Shown here: piece by piece, positions 8,091 through 18,400 of the stretch | Numbering within the stretch: the first letter of the stretch is position 1 | Layout of the letters: every line of letters starts with the position of its first letter | Origin: an uncultured Aquimarina sp. | Lineage (GTDB): Bacteria; Bacteroidota; Bacteroidia; Flavobacteriales; Flavobacteriaceae | Direction of reading: 5' to 3' | Length of the DNA stretch: 64,000 nucleotides | NCBI RefSeq assembly: GCF_947496855.1 | Contig: NZ_CANMED010000010.1 | Span: 1 to 64,000, forward strand | Program-made: the position numbers and the translations under genes | The notes under the pieces: generated by a model | Database searches by the model: none | What the model saw: only the letters and a program-made list of their open reading frames with translations | What the model was told of the DNA's origin: nothing

Positions 8091-9881
8091 TTAATGACCA
8101 GTTACTTCACCTGCATTACTAGGTATCCTAATATTTTCTACAATTTCCTGAACATCTTCAGGTGGAGCAGCAGTAAATTTACATACTACCAAGGATACTA
8201 TAAAATTAATAACCATGGCTACGGCTCCAAATCCTTCTGGTGAAATACCAAACCACCATTCACTTGAAGAGGGAAGCGTTTCATCAAACCAACCAAGTTT
8301 ATATTTAATCATATATAACAACATACATAATATCCCCACAACCATTCCTGCAACTGCTCCTTCTTTATTCATTCTTTTATAAAAAATACCCAAAACAATT
8401 GCTGGAAAAAATGATGCAGCCGCTAAACCAAAAGCTAACGCTACAACGGCTGCTACAAATCCAGGTGGGTTAATCCCAAAATATCCTGCTACACACACTG
8501 CAGCTACAGCAGAAAGACGAGCAGCAATAAGTTCTCCTTTTTCAGAAATATCTGGCTTAATCATTTTCTTAATTAAATCATGTGATACAGAAGAAGAGAT
8601 TACCAATAACAAACCAGCTGCAGTAGACAAAGCTGCTGCCAATCCTCCTGCAGCAACTAATGCTATAACCCAATTAGGAAGATTTGCAATTTCTGGATTT
8701 GCCAATACCATAATATCTCTATCTACAAATAATTCATTTTTTGTAGTTGCATTAACGTTTGTGATCAATCTTTCACCATTTTCTCCACGATTTTCACCAT
8801 CAAAAATTGGTTTATTTTTATTTCCTTCTACAGAATGACCACTTAAATATTGAACCTGACCGTCTCCATTTTTATCTGTCCAGCCAAGTAATCCAGTATC
8901 TTCCCAGTTTTTGAACCAAGCTGGAAGCTCTTCATACTTCTTATTTTGAACAGATTCTATTAAATTAGTTTTTGCAAAAACCGCAACTGCAGGAGCGGTA
9001 GTGTATAAAATTGCGATCAATAGCAGTGCATATCCAGCAGATTTACGAGCATCTTTTACTCTTTTTACCGTAAAGAACCGAACAATCACGTGCGGTAAAC
9101 CTGCAGTTCCAACCATTAATGCCAATGTGATCGCAAAAACATCTAATGTTGATTTTGATCCATCAGTATATGCTGCAAAACCAAGTTCTGTACTAAGTCC
9201 GTCTAACTTATCCAATAAATAAACTCCTGATCCATCTGTAACTGTTCCTCCAAATCCTAACTGAGGAATCGGGTTGCCCGTCATTTGTATAGAAATGAAA
9301 ATAGCCGGTACCATAAAAGCAAATATCAAAACACAATATTGTGCAACTTGCGTATAGGTTATTCCTTTCATGCCTCCTAATACAGCATAAAAAAGGACAA
9401 TAATCATCCCTATAATTACCCCTGTATTGATATCTACTTCTAAAAACCGTGAAAATACAATTCCTACACCTCGCATTTGTCCAGCTACATATGTAAAAGA
9501 AACTAACAATGCGCAGAATACAGCTACTGATCTAGCCGTTTTGGAATAGTATCGATCTCCTATAAAATCTGGTACTGTAAATTTACCGAATTTCCGAAGG
9601 TACGGAGCCAATAACAATGCCAATAACACGTAACCTCCTGTCCACCCCATCAAATAAACAGCTCCATCATATCCTGCAAAAGCTATTATTCCTGCCATTG
9701 ATATGAAAGAGGCAGCACTCATCCAATCCGCAGCTGTCGCCATACCATTAGCCAAAGGAGAAACTCCTCCTCCAGCTACGTAAAATTCTTTTGTCGAACT
9801 GGCTCTGGACCAGATAGCGATACCTATATATAAAGCAAACGTTACTCCCACTAGAATATACGTCCATAATTGAACACTCAT
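8091..9881 (-). CDS. Na+/acetate symporter of the VC_2705 subfamily (ActP-like)
   Basis: This 596-residue sodium:solute symporter should import acetate or a similar monocarboxylate with sodium across the inner membrane. The SSS signature GMATAADWMSAASFISMAG lies near 45-65, and about 13 membrane helices follow. A long hydrophilic insertion (about 305-395) contains DKNGDGQVQ, which resembles a calcium-binding EF-hand or dockerin loop. Such an insertion and a DUF4212 partner are, as I recall, features of the VC_2705 subfamily, distinct from E. coli ActP. The DUF4212 gene is directly upstream, and acs and a CrbS-like kinase lie downstream, which supports acetate as the substrate. Confidence 0.92.
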   Translation of the reverse strand: MSVQLWTYILVGVTFALYIGIAIWSRASSTKEFYVAGGGVSPLANGMATAADWMSAASFISMAGIIAFAGYDGAVYLMGWTGGYVLLALLLAPYLRKFGKFTVPDFIGDRYYSKTARSVAVFCALLVSFTYVAGQMRGVGIVFSRFLEVDINTGVIIGMIIVLFYAVLGGMKGITYTQVAQYCVLIFAFMVPAIFISIQMTGNPIPQLGFGGTVTDGSGVYLLDKLDGLSTELGFAAYTDGSKSTLDVFAITLALMVGTAGLPHVIVRFFTVKRVKDARKSAGYALLLIAILYTTAPAVAVFAKTNLIESVQNKKYEELPAWFKNWEDTGLLGWTDKNGDGQVQYLSGHSVEGNKNKPIFDGENRGENGERLITNVNATTKNELFVDRDIMVLANPEIANLPNWVIALVAAGGLAAALSTAAGLLLVISSSVSHDLIKKMIKPDISEKGELIAARLSAVAAVCVAGYFGINPPGFVAAVVALAFGLAAASFFPAIVLGIFYKRMNKEGAVAGMVVGILCMLLYMIKYKLGWFDETLPSSSEWWFGISPEGFGAVAMVINFIVSLVVCKFTAAPPEDVQEIVENIRIPSNAGEVTGH

Positions 9882-10023
9882 AATTTTATTTCTTAAATTG
9901 TTATACTAATTTTTTCTAACATTGGAAGATTCAAATTCTCCAAGAGGTTTCTTTCGAAAAGAATAAGGTTTTATCCCCCCTATTCTGCAGATTTGTTAAT
10001 AGTGAAAATATGGTTACTTATAC

Positions 10024-10287
10024 TCAATCTTTATCATACCCATACTTTTTATCAAGCTTATTCATCAAACGCACATATACAAAAATTAAAATCACAAATA
10101 CATATATAGAACCTTGTTGAGCAAACCAGAACCCCAGTCGGAAACCTCCAAGTCGAATATTATTTAAAGAATCCTTTAATAAAATGCCCGCACCATAGGA
10201 TACGATGAACCAAATAGTAAGAAGAATAAAAAGATATCTTACATTCTCTTTCCAATAGGCTTTCGCCTTTTTCTGTTTTTCTGTCAT
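10024..10287 (-). CDS. DUF4212 small subunit of sodium/solute symporter
   Basis: This 87-residue protein has two membrane helices (about 16-36 and 50-70) and the DUF4212 pattern AYWKENVRYLFILLTIWF near the N-terminus followed by GFWFAQQGSIYVF. This family nearly always sits directly before a VC_2705-type symporter and is thought to be its small subunit. Here it precedes the symporter gene by 142 bases and follows the porin by 11 bases. Confidence 0.93.
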   Translation of the reverse strand: MTEKQKKAKAYWKENVRYLFILLTIWFIVSYGAGILLKDSLNNIRLGGFRLGFWFAQQGSIYVFVILIFVYVRLMNKLDKKYGYDKD

Positions 10288-10298
10288 ATTTTTAAATT

Positions 10299-11531
10299 TT
10301 ATAAATATATCATGGCTTGTAATGTTACGACACCTTGAGCGCCATTATCGCCGTATTTTGTATTCTGATATTCTAATGTTAATTTAGAATTATGACCACT
10401 TATATATGCATTGGCTCCTAATCCAAAACTAGTAGCATTGTCATCTATAGCATCAATTGACCTTGTTTTAAATAATGCATATGGTTGAAACTTGATTTTT
10501 TTATCTGTATTAGGGATTACATAACCTACGTGACTATAAATCATTGATCCTGTTTCATAGGTTTGTCCTAAGGTGAAGTTTTCACCGTAATCATTATTCT
10601 GATAAGTGGCATATGCAGTAATTACGGAACCATTAGTTCCTAATGGAGCGTCATAAAAAGCATCAACAGCAAATATTGCCACATCCTGCCCCTCTAAAGT
10701 TCCATCTGCATTGGCAAGTACACTTCCTTCGGGATGATAAAAGAATCCTGCTCCAACATTAAACATTTTTTTACCCCCAAGATATGTTCCCACTTTGTAA
10801 GGTAAAAAATTTGATTCTTTGTCCATAAAATTATATTCAAAATATCCAGCAAAATTTTTACCAGCATCTCTGGACCCCAACAATCTACGCCCTGCATATA
10901 CTGCTGGACCACTTGCAACTGGGTCAGCTGCAGCCTGAAGATTATTAGTTATAGATTCATTAACAGATATTTGATATAAAAAATTTCCGAAAGATCCTTT
11001 AGCATAAATACCAATATGACGAGCAAATTGATCAGATAAACCTATAGTAGCCCAGGACTGCCTATTGTTATCCAACGTCATCATGTTTAATGTACTTTGA
11101 TTATTCAATCTAGAAATACCGTTCCAGTAATGCAAGCCTGCTCCAATTGCATGATTTGATCCAAGGCTATACTGCGCCCATACTCCATGAAAAAACAATT
11201 GCGAACTATCACCTAACCCTGTAGGGCTTTGATTATTGGCATTCAAGCTATTCAGCCCGAAATGTGTAAGAATAAGAAAATCTTTGTTTATCTGAGCATA
11301 CATTAGGATACGCGCCCTTCTGATACTAAAATTAGTTTTACTTGCATCATCTGGAACATCATCGTTATACTGTGCCCAAAACTGAGCCCAAGAAATTACT
11401 CTGAAATATTTTGATCCATCTTCATTGAGTTTCACTTTTAATCCTCCTGTATAATCAGGAGAACCTTGTGAATACGAATACTGAATAGTACAAAGAGTCA
11501 TACCTATCAGTAATATAAAATTTTTAATCAT
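10299..11531 (-). CDS. Outer-membrane porin of the acetate module
   Basis: This 410-residue protein has a signal peptide (residues 1-21, ending YSYSQ) and then alternating amphipathic strands with many Gly, Asn and aromatic residues. It ends in an outer-membrane-type hydrophobic strand, MIYL. It resembles phosphate-selective-porin-like (OprP/O) barrels of Bacteroidetes. The 11-base gap to DUF4212 argues for one transcript, so its likely role is to let acetate or other small carboxylates through the outer membrane. That substrate is inferred from context only. Confidence 0.82.
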   Translation of the reverse strand: MIKNFILLIGMTLCTIQYSYSQGSPDYTGGLKVKLNEDGSKYFRVISWAQFWAQYNDDVPDDASKTNFSIRRARILMYAQINKDFLILTHFGLNSLNANNQSPTGLGDSSQLFFHGVWAQYSLGSNHAIGAGLHYWNGISRLNNQSTLNMMTLDNNRQSWATIGLSDQFARHIGIYAKGSFGNFLYQISVNESITNNLQAAADPVASGPAVYAGRRLLGSRDAGKNFAGYFEYNFMDKESNFLPYKVGTYLGGKKMFNVGAGFFYHPEGSVLANADGTLEGQDVAIFAVDAFYDAPLGTNGSVITAYATYQNNDYGENFTLGQTYETGSMIYSHVGYVIPNTDKKIKFQPYALFKTRSIDAIDDNATSFGLGANAYISGHNSKLTLEYQNTKYGDNGAQGVVTLQAMIYL

Positions 11532-11641
11532 TGAGTTCTAAAGATTAGATTAGTAATAAAATGATAATGTGCACACCACTAATCTCTTAAAAAGTAAGAG
11601 TTAATAAAAACATACTATACTTTTTTGGTAATTTGATATAT

Positions 11642-12061
11642 TTAATTTCTAAACCGTTCCCATTTAATAAGCATAAACTTATCTCCCAACTCAGTAATAA
11701 CAAACCCTGCCCCTGATAAATTATTTATATTCTGAAAATACATAGATAGTTCTGAAGCATTCAGAATTTTATAGGTAGGATGATAATCATAATTGTAAGG
11801 CCTTTTTATATTATACTTCTTAACCCAATTCATTATACTCACATGAGACACCCCTAAAACTCGTTCAATCTCTCGATATGTCAATCCTTCTAAATACAAC
11901 TGAAGTGCCTTATTTACATAATAGTCATCAATTTTCTTTCCTATCTTATTAACAGAAAAAAAATAATTACAAGACTTACACCTATATCGTTGTCTGTTAT
12001 TAACGATACCACTTTTTACATATCTATCAGATCCACAACTAGGACAAAGTTGAATTTTCAT
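11642..12061 (-). CDS. IS1-type zinc-ribbon/HTH protein, possible regulator
   Basis: This 139-residue protein starts with a four-cysteine zinc ribbon (CPSCGSDRYVKSG, then RYRCKSC). A helix-turn-helix follows (LTYREIERVLGVSHVSIMNWVKKY, about 60-83), and the whole matches the InsA N-terminal architecture of IS1. It then ends in a unique 50-residue tail (YKILNASELSMYF, then FVITELGDKFMLIKWERF) and has no DDE transposase domain. No IS1 ends or target duplications are visible. It stands at the head of the acetate module and points the same way, 110 bases before the porin. A domesticated transcription factor is my best reading; a truncated transposase is the alternative. Confidence 0.75.
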   Translation of the reverse strand: MKIQLCPSCGSDRYVKSGIVNNRQRYRCKSCNYFFSVNKIGKKIDDYYVNKALQLYLEGLTYREIERVLGVSHVSIMNWVKKYNIKRPYNYDYHPTYKILNASELSMYFQNINNLSGAGFVITELGDKFMLIKWERFRN

Positions 12062-12223
12062 ATATATCTAATTTGCATAAATATATTAATTTAGCAATAA
12101 AAATTTAATAAACGATTATGATATTCTTTAAACATATTTAACAATAACATTAATTTATATGATGATTCCATTAAATTTATAGACTAATATAATTAATTAA
12201 ATAATTTTATTTTTTCAAGAAAT

Positions 12224-12778
12224 ATGGCAGATGAACTTATAGACATATTAAACAGAGACGGAAAACCAACCGGTGAAGTTCGATTAAAATCAGAAGCACA
12301 TCGATTAGGGCTATACCATGCTAGTGTTCATATTTGGTTTTATACTTTAAATGGAAACATACTTTTACAGAAACGAGCTACTGATAAAGACACGTTTCCA
12401 AATCTGTGGGATATTTCGGTTGCAGGTCATATTGGAGCAGGAGAAACTGTCGAAAACTCAGTTTTACGTGAAATTGAAGAAGAAATCGGGGTATCTACGA
12501 GTAAAAAAAATCTAAATTTTATTGGAATGTATTTATCAGAAAAACAACCAACCCCAGAGATATTTGACAATGAATTTCATTACATTTTCCTTTCAGAACT
12601 GAAAGTATCAACAGAAGAACTAATACTTCAAAAAGAAGAAGTGTCAGAAATTAAACTTATGTCTATAAAACTTTTAACAGATCACCTTCATAATATAGAT
12701 ACTAAGAAAAACTATGTTCCTCACGATACTCAATATTATGATTTTGTTCTTAAAGAAATCACAAATAGATTGACATAA
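12224..12778 (+). CDS. Nudix hydrolase (IDI/YfcD-like)
   Basis: This 184-residue protein carries the Nudix box beginning GAGETVENSVLREIEEEIG (about 71-89), which binds metal and hydrolyses nucleoside-diphosphate-linked substrates. The N-terminus, DELIDILNRDGKPTG, and HIWFYTLNGNILLQKR are typical of the isopentenyl-diphosphate isomerase-like branch that includes YfcD. True IDI activity cannot be inferred. It stands alone, divergent from the zinc-ribbon gene. Confidence 0.9.
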   Translation: MADELIDILNRDGKPTGEVRLKSEAHRLGLYHASVHIWFYTLNGNILLQKRATDKDTFPNLWDISVAGHIGAGETVENSVLREIEEEIGVSTSKKNLNFIGMYLSEKQPTPEIFDNEFHYIFLSELKVSTEELILQKEEVSEIKLMSIKLLTDHLHNIDTKKNYVPHDTQYYDFVLKEITNRLT

Positions 12779-12871
12779 TACTCAGATCACTACTAACTAT
12801 TGTAACTTTAATTTAATAAGTATAATTATAGTAATTTTGTATTGAAAAATACAAATCAATAAGTAAAAACT

Positions 12872-13324
12872 ATGATGGATTCAAATAAAAAAACCGTACA
12901 AGAACTAAATATATTATTATCAGATTACCATATGTACTATCAAAAGCTTAGAAATTTTCACTGGAACATTACCGGTCGAAACTTCTTTGAATTGCATTTA
13001 AAATTTGAAGAGTTGTATGAAGATGCTAAGCTAAAAATCGATGAAATTGCAGAAAGGATATTGACACTAAGAGCTAAACCAATTAGTAATTATAGTTCGT
13101 ATCTTACGACTTCTTCTATAAAAGAGGCAGATACTAAATTGGTAGATCATGAAATGATTTCTGCTATTCTTGAAGATCACGATGCTATTTTGAAACAACT
13201 AAAATTTGTAACGAAAGAGGCAGAAGAAGCAGGTGATGATGGAACATTAGATATCACTGGCACATATATTGGTGAATTAGAAAAAACAAGCTGGATGTTA
13301 AATGCTTGGAATCAAAAAAACTAA
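12872..13324 (+). CDS. dps: Dps-family ferritin-like DNA-protection protein
   Basis: This 150-residue Dps/mini-ferritin should oxidise and store iron in a 12-subunit shell and protect DNA from peroxide. The ferroxidase-site residues are present: His30 in NFHWN, His42, Glu46, Asp57 and Glu61 in KIDEIAERI. The length is normal for the family. The ATG at 12872 is followed at once by a second ATG; either could serve. The next gene starts inside the last codons of this one, so the two may be coupled. Confidence 0.93.
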   Translation: MMDSNKKTVQELNILLSDYHMYYQKLRNFHWNITGRNFFELHLKFEELYEDAKLKIDEIAERILTLRAKPISNYSSYLTTSSIKEADTKLVDHEMISAILEDHDAILKQLKFVTKEAEEAGDDGTLDITGTYIGELEKTSWMLNAWNQKN

Positions 13325-14190
13325 AAAATTTGAAATTAAAAATTTCCTTTCTATTATTAAGTATATCCCTAACAGTTTGTTGTCAGAAAAAAAATGACAC
13401 TGATCTTGTTATTTTAAGTAATCTGTCTAATTCATTAAAAGAAATATCGGGCATTACTAAATTTCCAAATGATGCTAGTATTTATGCTATTAATGATTCT
13501 GGTAACAGTAATACGCTATTTGAGTTAGATCAAAAAGGTAAGATCATTAACTCATTCACAATTGCAAATAGTAAAAATAAAGACTGGGAAGACATGACTT
13601 ATGATGATGAAGGTAATATCTATATTGGCGACTTTGGCAATAATTATAATGACCGAAAAAAACTTACAATATATAAGGTTTCGGATATTCATTCTGTTAA
13701 TCCTGAAACAACAAAAATAGAATTCAGTTTAGAAGATCAAAAGAAATTTCCTCCAAAAAAGAAAAACAGAAATTTTGACATAGAAGCTTTCGTTTATAAA
13801 AACGGAAGCTTCTATTTATTTACAAAAAACAGAAGTTCTAAGTTTAATGGAGTGACAAAACTCTATAAAGTTTCTAATAAGCCAGGAAAACTAACTGCTA
13901 AACTAATTGGAAGTTATAAGACTTGTGATGATCATAATGACTGTTTCATAAGTGGTGCAGCGATTAATTCTAAAGGAGATAAAATTGCTCTTCTAACCTA
14001 TAATAAAATATTCATCATAACAGATTTTATTGGTGATGATCTATTTAATGGTACGATTGAAAAGATAAAACTTAATCATTTTTCTCAAAAAGAAGGTATT
14101 TGTTTTAAAAATGACTCCACTCTTTTGATTGTAGATGAAAAAAGGAAGAATACTAAAGGTAAACTTTATGAATTTAGTTTGCCTAAATAA
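13306..14190 (+). CDS. Beta-propeller-like lipoprotein (SdiA-regulated/NHL-like)
   Basis: This 294-residue protein has a lipoprotein signal (basic start, hydrophobic 13-24, then SLTVCC). The mature part has repeated short blades such as NDSGNSNTLFELDQKG, DDEGNIYIGDFGNN and DSTLLIVDEKR, which fit a beta-propeller of the kind found in SdiA-regulated or NHL-like proteins. It is probably anchored at the cell envelope. Its only ATG overlaps the end of dps by 19 bases, in another frame; the signal peptide needs a start in this area. Function is unknown. Confidence 0.75.
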   Translation: MESKKLKNLKLKISFLLLSISLTVCCQKKNDTDLVILSNLSNSLKEISGITKFPNDASIYAINDSGNSNTLFELDQKGKIINSFTIANSKNKDWEDMTYDDEGNIYIGDFGNNYNDRKKLTIYKVSDIHSVNPETTKIEFSLEDQKKFPPKKKNRNFDIEAFVYKNGSFYLFTKNRSSKFNGVTKLYKVSNKPGKLTAKLIGSYKTCDDHNDCFISGAAINSKGDKIALLTYNKIFIITDFIGDDLFNGTIEKIKLNHFSQKEGICFKNDSTLLIVDEKRKNTKGKLYEFSLPK

Positions 14191-14191
14191 A

Positions 14192-14737
14192 CTATCCATT
14201 CTGCCAATCCTCTTCTAGCATTGCAAATTCATAATTGTCAGACCATCCAGCCTTAAGAGGTAATACTTTACGCTTATGACCTTCTCTAATCATTCCAACT
14301 TTTTCTAACACTCTAATGGAACCTATATTATCTATTGCACATCCTGCTTCAATTCTATGCAAACCAACTTCCTTAAAACCAAATTGCAAAATCACTTTTG
14401 TCGATTCTGTAGCATATCCTTTACCCCAAAAATCAGGATGTAACTTATACCAGATAGAGGCAATACTATATTTTGGGTTCCCTATTTTTAGTGAAACTAG
14501 ACCAATAAAACTATCATCAACTATCGAGTTTAAAGAGAATACAAATTCTTTTCTCATTTCATAACTATCAATCCACTCATCAAGATATACAGCTGTAACT
14601 TCTTTATTAGTAGGAATTCCCAATGCATTATATTGATCCACTTCTGGCATCGAAAGTAGTTCATGAATTTTAGACAAATCAGATAACGTTACAATTCTAA
14701 GTTGTAATCGTTTTGTAAATAGTATAGAAGTTTTCAA
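14192..14737 (-). CDS. GNAT N-acetyltransferase (RimJ/RimL-like)
   Basis: This 181-residue acetyltransferase of the RimJ/RimL type transfers acetyl groups from acetyl-CoA to an amine. The family traits are LRIVTLSDLSKIHEL near the start, the acetyl-CoA loop region HPDFWGKGYATESTKV (about 98-113), and NIGSIRVLEKVGMIREG near 137-153. It converges on the preceding lipoprotein gene, with only one base between the stop codons. The substrate cannot be told. Confidence 0.9.
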   Translation of the reverse strand: MKTSILFTKRLQLRIVTLSDLSKIHELLSMPEVDQYNALGIPTNKEVTAVYLDEWIDSYEMRKEFVFSLNSIVDDSFIGLVSLKIGNPKYSIASIWYKLHPDFWGKGYATESTKVILQFGFKEVGLHRIEAGCAIDNIGSIRVLEKVGMIREGHKRKVLPLKAGWSDNYEFAMLEEDWQNG

Positions 14738-15059
14738 TATGATTTTTATTAATAATTGATTTTACTAGAGGCCTTTATTATTCATTGCTTATCTCTAAAA
14801 TTATTTTAAAAAGATATCAACATTTAAGCACTTAAACCAAAGGTTTAACCTTTTATCGACAAAAACAATGACATCAATTCATTCCGAACACAAAAAAGTA
14901 GGCTTAAACTTACTTTTTAACAATTAGCAGTGAACACAATCCCTTTTTTGATTGATTAATAGCAATTTACAGTTAAATTTATTCTTAATTTAGACTTGAA
15001 ATTTGTAGGAAAATAAATACATTTTTCTTTTTACTAACACCAAAATACATAATTTATAT
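14738..15059. other. Intergenic region between divergent genes
   Basis: This AT-rich stretch has no coding frame. An 8-bp hairpin, AAAAAGTA/TACTTTTT (14893-14918, 10-base loop), is present; its location upstream of both genes makes a terminator role unclear. Promoters for the GNAT and the small secreted protein should lie here, but I see no strong consensus match. Confidence 0.4.
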
Positions 15060-15347
15060 ATGAGAGCCGCCCCAGCTTGTCTAATTTTGATTACTTTTTT
15101 CTCCTGTAATTTACTTTTTTGCCAAGAAAATGTTTCGAACAATACAACAAGAATTAACAAAAAGATTATACAGGAATCTATAACTAGTAGTTCTAAGATT
15201 CCAAAAAAAAATAAAATTGATTATTTTAATACATTAAAACCACAAACTAACAAATCTAAAACAGCCGAAAGTAAATCAAAAGTAACATTGGAAATTGCTG
15301 AAACAGTAATTACTTCTGTACCAAGAACTACTTTAGACTTTTTTTAA
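15060..15347 (+). CDS. Small secreted hypothetical protein
   Basis: This 95-residue product has a clear signal peptide (residues 1-21, hydrophobic ACLILITFFSCNLLFC, cleavage near CQE) and a short Lys/Ser/Thr-rich mature part with no recognisable domain. SCNLLFCQ has Cys residues in the hydrophobic part but not a canonical lipobox. A terminator follows about 40 bases later, so it is probably a single-gene unit. I do not recognise it. Confidence 0.6.
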   Translation: MRAAPACLILITFFSCNLLFCQENVSNNTTRINKKIIQESITSSSKIPKKNKIDYFNTLKPQTNKSKTAESKSKVTLEIAETVITSVPRTTLDFF

Positions 15348-15390
15348 ATAATATTTTGTTTTGCGAACAAATTGATTGTTCCTTAACCGA

Positions 15391-15430
15391 GAAGCTCCTT
15401 ATATTTTTCGCATCTTATATTGGGAGCTTC
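15391..15430 (+). terminator. Terminator after the small secreted protein
   Basis: GAAGCTCC (15391-15398) pairs with GGAGCTTC (15423-15430) and is followed by six T. The 24-base loop is long, which lowers confidence. Read from the other strand it also lies just past the end of the convergent phosphatase gene. Confidence 0.6.
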
Positions 15431-15436
15431 TTTTTT

Positions 15437-18400
15437 CTAAAAACTTAATCCCAGTCCAAAGGTAAAACGCAGACCATCATCGCTGCTAAACAAATTGAAT
15501 TGACCTGCTATCGCATCTAGAGCATTGATCCAAAACCCTCCTCCTATAGAATCGTGCCATATGTTAGCATCTTCTCCATCAAACCAAACTCTACCAACAT
15601 CATATCCTCCATAAATCCCTAACTGTAACGGTAACAAACCTGTTTTAAATTTATTAAAACTATACCTAAGATCTCCACTAAAAGCTAGTGCTTTATCCCC
15701 AGTAAAACGTTCTTCTCTAAAACCTCTTAGACTATTAATTCCTCCTAATGTAGCTGCTTGATAAAACTCAAAACCATCACCAATTATAAACGCTCCCTGC
15801 ACATCTGTTTTCAAAACCAATTTTCGGTCTTTTGTAATTGCATTATAGAATCCAAGTTTTGGATTTATATAACCAAAAGTTCTGTCCGTATCATCCAAAT
15901 TCATTTTAGAACCACCCTGTAATTTAAACAACATACCTCTAGTAGGATTAGCACTGACATCAAAGCTCCTATATTCGTAGTTCAAGTCTATCCCCGCAAA
16001 GAATTTTCTTTCAAAAAACTCAGAATCAGAAGTAACCAAACCAAGCCCTGAGGTAATAAATCTTCCTTGTGAGTCCTGAACCTCTACCCCTTCATAAGAT
16101 CCGGAAATAGAGAAACTATTTCCATATCTACCATTCTTAACAACACCAAGATTTAATGACCATATTCCAGTTTTCACCCTATTGAAGTCTAAACCAAGAG
16201 CATCATCGAGATTCACTGTATTATTTCCAAAACCAAAAAAGTTTTGAGCAAAATTCTCACTTGTATATTTACCTCCTATCAACAAGTTCCAATTACCTAC
16301 TGCATTTGCAAATTCCCCTTTATAAGACACATCATAACCTTCTGTAGCAAAATAATATGCTGCCTTCATGGTATGTTTACTCTGAAATGGCTTATTGTTA
16401 AAACCTCTTACTGTATATACATCGGTAATATTAATGTTAACACCATCATCTGGATTAAACCCTACCAACGGTGTTAATGTGTTTGTTTTATCTATATACT
16501 TATTATAATCATAAGCATTGTGATCATAATTATCACTAAAAACGAATCTAGCTCCACTCTTTTTCTTAACAGTATTTGGTTTTGATTTATGATCATAAAC
16601 CCTAATCTGCTTCCCGTTTTCAATAGTATACATATCATTATTCTGTCCACCTACAATTCTAGTACAGATTGGATTTTTTCCTTTTCCCGTAACTATAAAT
16701 TGATCATCATCATCTAATCCATAAATCCATATTTCTTTAGTTTCTTTAGAAAAAATTGTTCTCTTATAAAATGGTTTTTGAGGAGTATCATCTTTTATTC
16801 TAGAAACTTTCACCGTTGTTTGGTTATCGTTTCTTATGATTTCGAAAAGGTCATCTTTATCTGTTCCTCTAATAATTACTTGTTTAGAAAGGTATTTATA
16901 ATATCTTTCAGCTATATCCTCTACATCGTCCCTTCTTTTTTTAAGATATTTCTTAATTCTTTCTACAGTCTCATCCTGTAATTCTGAAGGCAAATTACCG
17001 AATGCTTTATCTATAGATTCATCACTAAGGTTTTCTTTTATATACTTAGCCTGGGCTACCCATACTTCTCTATCAGAACTTTGTACAAATGTTCTATCTA
17101 ACCGTATTCCTGCTTCATTGATCCATCTAATGCTCTTTAATTCTTCATCATATACCTGAAATTTTCTTGTAATAGGAACTATAAATTTTATCACATCAAT
17201 AAGTCCGCCATCATAATTAGAAAACACTTGATCACGATCCTTAGGTATCGGTCTATACATTTTACCTTGATCTGTATCAAAACGAGACCATCTCCACTGA
17301 TCAGAATGCCTATCCCAATCACCTAAAATCATATCAAATAATCTAGTTCGAATATAATGTGCTTCGTCCATTTGATACTTTTCATCTTTTCTTAGATTTT
17401 TAAGCATATCATCTGTTCCCTCGATATCGTCTGGTTTTCCAAAAGAAGCAACATTTTTATGTTCTTTTCCAGGACGTTCTTCAAGAAAGTACATTTCATC
17501 TCCGAAGTCTTTATTGTATTTTCCTAGGGCAGGATGCTTAGGTATGTAGTAAACTTTTGAATTAGCATGATATACATCGATTGCATCTGCTAATCCGCCT
17601 ACAACCAAAAACGCATACGGATAACTAGATGTATAAAAGTCCGAAAGCAATTCTTCGGTAAATGTATCATCGAAACCATTTTCTAAATAAGTGTCCTTAA
17701 ACGCCCCTTTTTGCAAAAACTGTGTAACACTTTTTCTCATTGCTCGCAAACTATATCGCTTTCCATCTTTATCTACAAGACGTAAAGATCTGGTTACCTG
17801 ACCTCCTCCTCTTCTATCAATAGTGAATCCTCCCATCAAGGTGTCTAATGTGGCTACAGGAATTTTAATATCCGTACTATATATTTTTCTATAATGGTCT
17901 CCCCATAAAGACTCATAAAAATTAGTTTTTGTGGTTTCTTCTTTATTGTAAATAGATGCAGAGATCTGATTGTCAAACGAATTATCCAAATTATTAATAG
18001 CATAAGCTTCAGATTGTTTATGAACCTCACTTTGAAACACCAACTTAGCTTGTCCATCTTCATTACCATAAAAACGTACATTAGAGGATCCATCTTTATA
18101 TACATCCAATATTGCAAAACCTTGCTTAGGATATGAAAACAGGCCATCTTTACCTAAAGACGCGGCAGAAACTTTAGAGCCAGATCCGGATACTATTTGT
18201 TTTAAACCATTACTATTTATGTATTGTAATGAGTGTTCATGTCCTGAAGCAAAAATTACTTTTTCACTATCTCTGGCGATAGTTGACAGTCTTCTCATCA
18301 GTTTATTATAGCTCTCATTATATCTATCCTGAGGAGATACACCACCTTGCGATCGAATTTGTGTAACCAAAGACCCTAGAATAGGTAGCGGTATATTTTT

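Noticed and set aside
11642..12061. Intact IS1 insertion sequence
   Set aside because: There is no InsB transposase core, no terminal inverted repeat and no target duplication. Only the zinc-ribbon/HTH protein is present.
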